A stretch of DNA of 23,643 nucleotides from an uncultured Proteiniphilum sp. (GTDB lineage: Bacteria; Bacteroidota; Bacteroidia; Bacteroidales; Dysgonomonadaceae), in assembly GCF_937873925.1 (NCBI RefSeq), contig NZ_CALNAT010000114.1, positions 1-23,643 on the forward strand, in the 5' to 3' direction. Within the stretch, counting starts at the first letter, position 1. Every line of letters starts with the position of its first letter. Below the pieces are notes generated by a model. It was not told where the DNA came from and searched no databases. It was given only the letters and a program-made list of their open reading frames with translations. Below are positions 18,345 to 23,643 of the stretch, piece after piece. The position numbers were made by a program, and so were the translations under genes.

Positions 18345-20819
18345 TTAATTTATATTATTTATGCGCTCTTTATTTCCTAATGCTTTGAATTCGATATTCA
18401 CAAATGGAGCATTTGAGGATGAAAAATCACATTGCACGGAAACCTTGTTATGACCTTTATTCCACCTAACAGGAGCGGATAATGGATATTCCGACAAAAC
18501 ACGCCAATAAGCATCACAAACATATACACGCTTTCCGTCGCTATATATTTTATCGCCGGCTTTTAATTCCACAGGGATTTCAATCGGAGCATTTCCTTCT
18601 ACCAATATTTGTAACTTATTTATTTTACCGTCTTTCTCTTTCTCAGGCAGAATAGTGGCATAAAATTGAACAGCCTGTTCCTCATATGGATTATCAAATG
18701 CAAATTTACTCAACAAAGGTTCGCCGGATTGGACTAATCGGAATTGATGGATATTATCCCCCTTTAAAGTAACTTCATACAAATTCCAGGTATTTGCTCC
18801 TGTTCTTTCCAGATGAAATTCATTCTTAGGATTTTTCATTTTCTCTCGTTGTGCTGCTGTCAGCAGATGGCTATTACGTATCTTTTGCCATTCGCGAATG
18901 GCCTCAAATAAGCGGCTTTTAAATCCGTTGTGTTCGATACTTTCGTCCACACGCAATAAATAACCGGCATTGAAAGCGGCACTACGCGCCTGAATCCATT
19001 CAATATCTTCAGGACGGTAAGTAGGTTCCAACTTGAACCATCCTAACATACCGGGCATTAGATTACGTTCGAAGTAACGCTGGTTTTCCAATCTGTAATT
19101 CACCTGGCTTTCTCTCAGGTTATCATACCAGGGTTCTCCCCAATTCATAAAAGAGTAAATATGCCAGTAGTAGTGGAAGGTTCCGGCTCCGCAGGTAATA
19201 ACATATTTATCCAGGTTTTCATACCATCGCTCTGCAAAACGACTAGCCCCAAAACAACCGTGTCCGGTAGGAGAGCCTCCTCCATAACCGTCAAAATCCA
19301 TCAAACCGATTCCGGTTTCTTTACATACTTCGGCTAAACGATCCGCATATTTATCCTGTAGATTGATATCGGGGAAAAAGCCGCTGTAGTCATCATTTAC
19401 CAATTTATCGATTTTATCACCCGCTTTATGTGAAGCTGGTTTTGTTCCGAACTGGCCGCGAATACAGTCGATCAGTTTATAAGGGGAAGTTTTTGTTACT
19501 TCCCGGTAGGCTATTAATTCTTTTCCTATTTTAGCGGTACGGGTAGGCCCTGTATAAACAAAGAAATGCGGAGAATCAATGACAATTTCACGGTCTATTG
19601 CATTTATATCCTGAGATAGAACCGAACTGCCGGCAATACAAAGACTGTCACTCGGAATGGGGGTAACATAAGGATCATGTTGGGATGTGAACATTGTCAA
19701 CGTATGTACCCCGATAGCAATGCCACGTTCACGGGCTTTGTCTGTATAAGCTTTTATCTGTTTGGCACCTTCCGGAAAACGGGAAGTATGCAGGTCAAAA
19801 TGCCCCCAATTTTTAAAAATATCACCGATATGAACTAATGTAAACTGACAGGAATCTGCATAATCCAAGGCATTATCCAAAGAACTTCCTTCATACAACA
19901 TATAGGCCGGATTGGGTAAATCCTGTCGTTTAATCCATTCGCCGTTTATCGTTGGATGTGGTAAATTTTCTCCCAATTCAATTTGTTCTATTACATCCAA
20001 TACGTGGGAAACAGGGGCTGCAAACAAAGCAATTGAACTACCTATATAATCCTGATCGACAGCTGCTATCTTTTGTTTTCTTCCATAGAGGTCAGTTATT
20101 CTTTCTCTTCTCCAATCTCTGGCAAAAAATTGAATATCACTACCGTATGAACGTTTTATAGCCGCACGACCTCTCCAAATACGTACATAATCCGGCATAT
20201 CTCCCGTCTCATTCACATTAATAAAATCTATTTTTTCTCCTGCCCTCTCTTTTATTTCCTCCGGCACCTGTTGTCCCGGCAACGGATCTATATAAGAGCC
20301 TCCATAAGCATCATCTCCCCAATGCGGCCTTCCTTCCGTAGTATATAAATCAAGCGCCTGAATACCGACGGAGAAAACGGTATCACGCACCACTCCTACA
20401 GTTTCGCCAATATATTGAGAGATAGTTGTTGCATAAGGGCCCCAGGCAACAGCTTCTATTTGATCCCTGTTGCTTAATGAAACCAGCGATAAACGAATGT
20501 AGGTATCTTTAACTTCCCTGGAAATGACTGCTTCAGACTGGTTTTCGAATGTAAGGATCCATTTATCGGTTTCAACTTTCAGATTAACAGGCTTGATATA
20601 TTGTTCGCCATCATACAAACTCAATAAAGGAGAAACCGTTTCCCTCACTAAATAATTTACCTGGGTTCTTTTATCTACCACCTCGCAAATGAATCCTTTT
20701 TTATCTATTCTGAAATCTGCATATTGAGTAGATAATCCATCTACATATGAATGCTTACATGAGCATAACATACATAGTACTGCAACCTTACATATATTGT
20801 TAGTATTTAGAAGTTTCAT
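18345..20819 (-). CDS. Predicted TIM-barrel glycoside hydrolase lipoprotein (copy A), family unassigned
   Basis: This is a paralog of 2068-4374. I chose the ATG at 20817-20819 because it gives a lipoprotein signal MKLLNTNNICKVAVLCMLCSC (C21). The upstream in-frame ATG at 20909 lies inside a hairpin and adds 30 implausible residues. The N-terminal beta domain (about 33-275) has ADFRIDKKGFIC, IGETVGVVRDT and YIGSSIALF. The barrel region contains a small beta module (about 410-472; KIGKELIAY, RGQFGT...H..G), then D508-F-D510-G, TGHGCFGASRF and a W/Y-rich segment ending NWGEPWYDN. The C-terminal 150 residues (about 670-815) are a beta-sandwich missing from the paralog, possibly substrate-binding. 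This is the first enzyme after susCD, and as a lipoprotein it is a candidate for surface attack on the polymer. The catalytic role of the DFDG aspartates is inferred from conservation alone. Confidence 0.7.
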   Translation of the reverse strand: MKLLNTNNICKVAVLCMLCSCKHSYVDGLSTQYADFRIDKKGFICEVVDKRTQVNYLVRETVSPLLSLYDGEQYIKPVNLKVETDKWILTFENQSEAVISREVKDTYIRLSLVSLSNRDQIEAVAWGPYATTISQYIGETVGVVRDTVFSVGIQALDLYTTEGRPHWGDDAYGGSYIDPLPGQQVPEEIKERAGEKIDFINVNETGDMPDYVRIWRGRAAIKRSYGSDIQFFARDWRRERITDLYGRKQKIAAVDQDYIGSSIALFAAPVSHVLDVIEQIELGENLPHPTINGEWIKRQDLPNPAYMLYEGSSLDNALDYADSCQFTLVHIGDIFKNWGHFDLHTSRFPEGAKQIKAYTDKARERGIAIGVHTLTMFTSQHDPYVTPIPSDSLCIAGSSVLSQDINAIDREIVIDSPHFFVYTGPTRTAKIGKELIAYREVTKTSPYKLIDCIRGQFGTKPASHKAGDKIDKLVNDDYSGFFPDINLQDKYADRLAEVCKETGIGLMDFDGYGGGSPTGHGCFGASRFAERWYENLDKYVITCGAGTFHYYWHIYSFMNWGEPWYDNLRESQVNYRLENQRYFERNLMPGMLGWFKLEPTYRPEDIEWIQARSAAFNAGYLLRVDESIEHNGFKSRLFEAIREWQKIRNSHLLTAAQREKMKNPKNEFHLERTGANTWNLYEVTLKGDNIHQFRLVQSGEPLLSKFAFDNPYEEQAVQFYATILPEKEKDGKINKLQILVEGNAPIEIPVELKAGDKIYSDGKRVYVCDAYWRVLSEYPLSAPVRWNKGHNKVSVQCDFSSSNAPFVNIEFKALGNKERINNIN

Positions 20820-20873
20820 TTTTAATATATTATTCGAGAATTCGCATACTATTTTACCTTGTCTTGCGGAATA

Positions 20874-20914
20874 AAGGCATGCAGATAATCTTCGCAGAAT
20901 AATCTGCATGCCTT
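20874..20914 (-). promoter_or_regulatory. Strong intercistronic hairpin between susD and the enzyme genes
   Basis: The arms AAGGCATGCAGAT and ATCTGCATGCCTT pair perfectly over 13 bp around a 15-base loop, starting 22 bases after the susD stop codon on the transcript strand. The bases after the stem on that strand are TATTCC, a weak U-run, so this is not a textbook terminator. It fits a partial terminator, processing site or mRNA-stabilising element that would let susCD be expressed more strongly than the enzymes. Each arm contains the palindrome GCATGC. Confidence 0.7.
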
Positions 20915-20936
20915 AAAAAGAAAAATCAATTAAAAT

Positions 20937-22733
20937 TTATTTCAACGGATCAAAAGCCCCTCCCCATTCATTATTCTGTTCGATCTTGGAGTTGCGGTCG
21001 ATAACATCTTTATGGACTGGATAAAACCAATGGTTCAAATCCAAATTAAACTGATATTTCTTATCCCCGTCCAGACATTCTACATATTCGAAAAGGAACA
21101 GTTTTCGTACTTCCGGATCGTACATGTCTTTTGTCCAGTCGAAAGATCCGATATTGTCGTAATCCTTGATCACGGCATGAAGTCCGGAACGCCATTTCAA
21201 CGCATTGAGCATATCGTAACGTTTCCAACGGCGTATATCCGACCAACGTTTTCCTTCATAGGCAAATTCGATAAAGCGCTCATCCATATAAGCCTGGCGG
21301 ATATCGCTTTGGGATACAGCCGTAATTCCGTAATTACCGGTTCCGGCTTGAATGCCGGCACGCTTGCGGACATCATACAACACCTGCAACGCCTCGCTGC
21401 TCTTATCCAGCTCGTTTGCACACTCGCCATAATTCATCAGAACTTCGGTAAAACGAATCTCAATCCAGTCGGTTATGCCGTCATACACGGTAGCTATTGT
21501 CAAAGATTTGTCCAGGCCTTTCAATTGGAAATAACCGGAGGAACTACCGCCGACTCCTTTTCCTAACTGATCAAATATCAGCGTATTGTACTTATACCCC
21601 GTTTCCGAAAGTTCGTCAGGGACTTTTCGCCAGGCATTCCAGTATTTCATTCCGTTTGTTAGCTGATCGCTCGCCGGATAAAAAGTTCCCGGGCAGAAAA
21701 TAGTTGCATAGAAACGGGGATCGCGCCCGACATAAAAGTCCGTCATAAACTGCTCGTTATAAGCTGCGTCATTATCAAGGCGATTCACATCTAATTCCAG
21801 TTTGGAACCGTCGAGCTTCGGGAAAGCCATCAAAAGCGGGAATATTGCCTGATTAAAATTTGCATTGTCTTTTGTCAGCGGCTCGGGACGAATACTATTT
21901 TGAGCCAGTTTATGGTCGGGATAATAGAACTGGTTGATCATTACCACTTCGTTGTTCCTTTCGTTATACCAGATATCTTCAAATTTACCGGTATATAAAC
22001 CTTTACCAACACCTTTCAGAAAATCAACGGCATCTTTATTGGCTTTATAGGCTGCCTCCCAACGAGACTGGTCGTTGCCCGGATTAAACAACGGACTGGC
22101 GTACTGTAACAATACACGTCCTTTGAATGCCATGGCGCACCCTTTATCAATACGTCCGTAATTAGCGCCTGTCCAGGTGTCCGGAAGAGAAGCAATTGCT
22201 TCGTCCAGGTCTTTGATAATCTGCGCTACACATTCCGACGTACTGTTGCGGCTGACAAACAGCGAAGGCAGATTTGTCACATCCTGAAAATGCAGGATCA
22301 ACGGAACACCACCTGTGGAAAAGACTTTCCCCCAATAATCCCATGCTCTCCAGAAAAGGGCTTGCCCCTTCAATTGTTTCATTTCTTCATCGGACAGTAC
22401 AGTTACCTTTTCCATCTGGTCCAGAAAGAAATTAATCCGGTCAATGTTTCCATAATCCCACTTTTGGCCGGTGTTCTCAACCGTGATCAGGCCTCTTGCA
22501 TAATCTCCCATACTTGTCGGCCCATTCATGCCCTCATCCGTACCGTTTGCAGCAATAGGCCATCCGGGCGTCATTCTTCCGTATATATCGGTCAGGAACG
22601 AGTTGATCATTGTTTTATCCGTCCACACATTCCCCGGGTTAATCGTCCCTGTATTTTCATAATCCAGGCTACAGCCACACAGCGTGGCCAGGAATAAACT
22701 GACTACTATAATATTTGGTTTCATAATTAACAT
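20937..22733 (-). CDS. SusD/RagB-family outer-membrane glycan-binding lipoprotein
   Basis: 598 aa lipoprotein with lipobox LCG-C21 followed by acidic residues (SLDYEN), as in exported surface lipoproteins. The N-terminal helical region begins with the typical GNVWTDKTMINSFLTDIY. Later RagB/SusD signatures are seen: ALFWRAWDYW, GECANELDKSSEAL followed by VRKRAG, and DERFIEFAYEGKRWSDIRRWKRYD. The end is FYPVHKDVIDRNSKIEQNN, equivalent to the usual 'P.P..EI..N..L.QN' tail. It caps the SusC barrel and binds the glycan at the cell surface. It starts 10 bp after the SusC stop. The first ATG (22733) or the ATG nine bases on (22724) are both possible starts. The specific ligand cannot be deduced. Confidence 0.93.
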   Translation of the reverse strand: MLIMKPNIIVVSLFLATLCGCSLDYENTGTINPGNVWTDKTMINSFLTDIYGRMTPGWPIAANGTDEGMNGPTSMGDYARGLITVENTGQKWDYGNIDRINFFLDQMEKVTVLSDEEMKQLKGQALFWRAWDYWGKVFSTGGVPLILHFQDVTNLPSLFVSRNSTSECVAQIIKDLDEAIASLPDTWTGANYGRIDKGCAMAFKGRVLLQYASPLFNPGNDQSRWEAAYKANKDAVDFLKGVGKGLYTGKFEDIWYNERNNEVVMINQFYYPDHKLAQNSIRPEPLTKDNANFNQAIFPLLMAFPKLDGSKLELDVNRLDNDAAYNEQFMTDFYVGRDPRFYATIFCPGTFYPASDQLTNGMKYWNAWRKVPDELSETGYKYNTLIFDQLGKGVGGSSSGYFQLKGLDKSLTIATVYDGITDWIEIRFTEVLMNYGECANELDKSSEALQVLYDVRKRAGIQAGTGNYGITAVSQSDIRQAYMDERFIEFAYEGKRWSDIRRWKRYDMLNALKWRSGLHAVIKDYDNIGSFDWTKDMYDPEVRKLFLFEYVECLDGDKKYQFNLDLNHWFYPVHKDVIDRNSKIEQNNEWGGAFDPLK

Positions 22734-22743
22734 AGCTTTATTG

Positions 22744-23643
22744 TTAGAATTTCACATCAACACCGAAGTTAAACGATCGCAAAACCGGAAAAGCGTTTCC
22801 ACCACCAATTTCCGGGTCATAATATTTATTGAAGCCGCTCAAAACAAACAGGTTCGTGCCGGTGACGAATAAACGCACATTCTCAAACATCTTGTTATAG
22901 AATTGATTCTTAGGCAGGTCATAGCTTACCGTCAGATATTTCAAACGCATGAAACTGCCATCCTTCAACCAGAAGCTACTTGCTGTCTGATACGTTTTCG
23001 GGCTGTTATTGCTAATACGTTTCGGCAGAGTTGCATCCGGTGTTTCCGGTGTCCAGCTATCGTAATACCATTGATTCCACATACGATTCCATTCCACACC
23101 GCCGGCCAGGTCCGACATCCATTTTTTCTCACCTAACCTTCCGGAGAACATCATGTCTATGTTCAAACCTTTCCAGCTTCCACCCAAATTCAACCCGTAA
23201 ACAACCGGAAAGTTTTTGGAATGAAGCATCACCCTGTCCCAACTGCTGATTTCACCGTCCGGCTTTCCTTCAGGACCACTCAGGTCTTTAAAAACCATCA
23301 TACCTAATTCCGGTTTTAACCCGTTATGTTTATAATTCGGATTGGCCTGATTAAATGCATCTAATTCTGCCTGTGTACGGATAATTTTATCGAACTCATA
23401 TCCTACTATATAAGTTCTGGATTTTCCCTGTGCTATATCGATCCATTGGGCATTCTGGGCATAATCCTGTTTGATCACTTTGTTCCACCCATACGACGCC
23501 GTCAGGTTGGCAAAGTAAGAGAACTTATCGTTCTTCCCGTTATAACCCAATTGGAAATCAAATCCCTGTGCATGGATTTCGCCGTAATTCTCAGCCGGCA
23601 TCGAGAGACTGAATGTGGACGGCAATGTGTTCTGGCGGTTCCC
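22744..23643 (-). CDS. SusC/RagA-type TonB-dependent receptor, C-terminal part (truncated by window edge)
   Basis: 299 codons plus TAA are visible and the frame is open to the edge, so the N-terminus (signal, carboxypeptidase-like domain, plug) lies outside. The seen part is the end of the 22-strand barrel: AENYGEIHAQGFDFQLGY, FSYFANLTASYGWNKV, SSWDRVMLHSKNFPVVYGL, FWLKDGSFMRLKYLTVSYDLP and FVTGTNLFVLSGFNKYYDPEIGGG. It ends with an aromatic (FGVDVKF), as outer-membrane barrels do for BAM recognition. Together with the adjacent SusD it forms the oligosaccharide importer of the PUL. There is no internal stop or frameshift. The TTG at 23623-23625 is not a start. Confidence 0.95.
   Translation of the reverse strand, partial: GNRQNTLPSTFSLSMPAENYGEIHAQGFDFQLGYNGKNDKFSYFANLTASYGWNKVIKQDYAQNAQWIDIAQGKSRTYIVGYEFDKIIRTQAELDAFNQANPNYKHNGLKPELGMMVFKDLSGPEGKPDGEISSWDRVMLHSKNFPVVYGLNLGGSWKGLNIDMMFSGRLGEKKWMSDLAGGVEWNRMWNQWYYDSWTPETPDATLPKRISNNSPKTYQTASSFWLKDGSFMRLKYLTVSYDLPKNQFYNKMFENVRLFVTGTNLFVLSGFNKYYDPEIGGGNAFPVLRSFNFGVDVKF

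Noticed and set aside
20820..20909. Upstream start of the A-type lipoprotein at 20909
   Set aside because: The added 30 residues are not signal-like, the ATG lies in a hairpin arm, and the ATG at 20819 gives a proper lipoprotein signal.
20874..20914. Hairpin as a bidirectional or plus-strand terminator
   Set aside because: There is no plus-strand gene upstream of it, and the bases after the stem in that direction are A-rich, not T-rich.
21012..21566. 184-codon open frame on the plus strand inside susD
   Set aside because: It is fully antisense to a clear SusD gene, has no recognisable domain, and its residues are explained by the codon pattern of the real gene.

Overview
The window is most of a polysaccharide utilization locus (PUL) from a Bacteroidales-type bacterium (Bacteroides, Parabacteroides, Dysgonomonas or a relative; the genus cannot be settled from the sequence). 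Three things point there. A SusC-like receptor end sits next to a SusD-like lipoprotein. A dense one-strand run of secreted carbohydrate enzymes follows, with very short gaps. No Shine-Dalgarno sites are obvious, and the sequence before the starts is AT-rich.

All PUL genes lie on the minus strand, so transcription runs from high to low coordinates. The order is: SusC C-terminus (22744-23643, cut by the window edge), SusD (20937-22733), a strong hairpin (20874-20914), a lipoprotein predicted to be a TIM-barrel enzyme (18345-20819, 'A'), a small alpha/alpha-toroid enzyme (16989-18338), a LamG plus TIM-barrel enzyme (13990-16941, 'C'), the tail of a destroyed PQQ-repeat gene (13786-13947), a GH43-like lipoprotein (11985-13733), a GH3 beta-xylosidase-like enzyme (9712-11922), a second C-type enzyme with an inserted lectin-like domain (6800-9634), a larger alpha/alpha-toroid enzyme (4451-6742), a second A-type enzyme (2068-4374) and a GH120 beta-xylosidase-like beta-helix enzyme (99-2018). 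At the left edge, on the plus strand and convergent with the PUL, are the last 18 codons of what looks like a sensor histidine kinase (1-59).

Only three enzymes could be placed in established families by eye: GH120, GH3 and GH43. The first two suggest beta-linked xylose in the substrate. The other five have signal peptides and glycosidase-like architecture, but I could not assign them to a family. Four of these form two paralogous pairs in mirrored order around the GH43-GH3 core (A ... C - GH43 - GH3 - C' ... A'). Within each pair the copies differ in accessory domains or in targeting. The likely model is that SusCD captures and imports a complex glycan, two lipoprotein enzymes work at the outer membrane, and the others finish depolymerisation in the periplasm. 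The substrate is not determined.

The only non-coding structure that stands out is the susD-downstream hairpin, a roughly 38-bp 3' flank shared by the two C-type genes, and the PQQ-gene remnant that abuts one copy of that flank. No tRNA, rRNA, CRISPR array, insertion sequence or integrase was seen.
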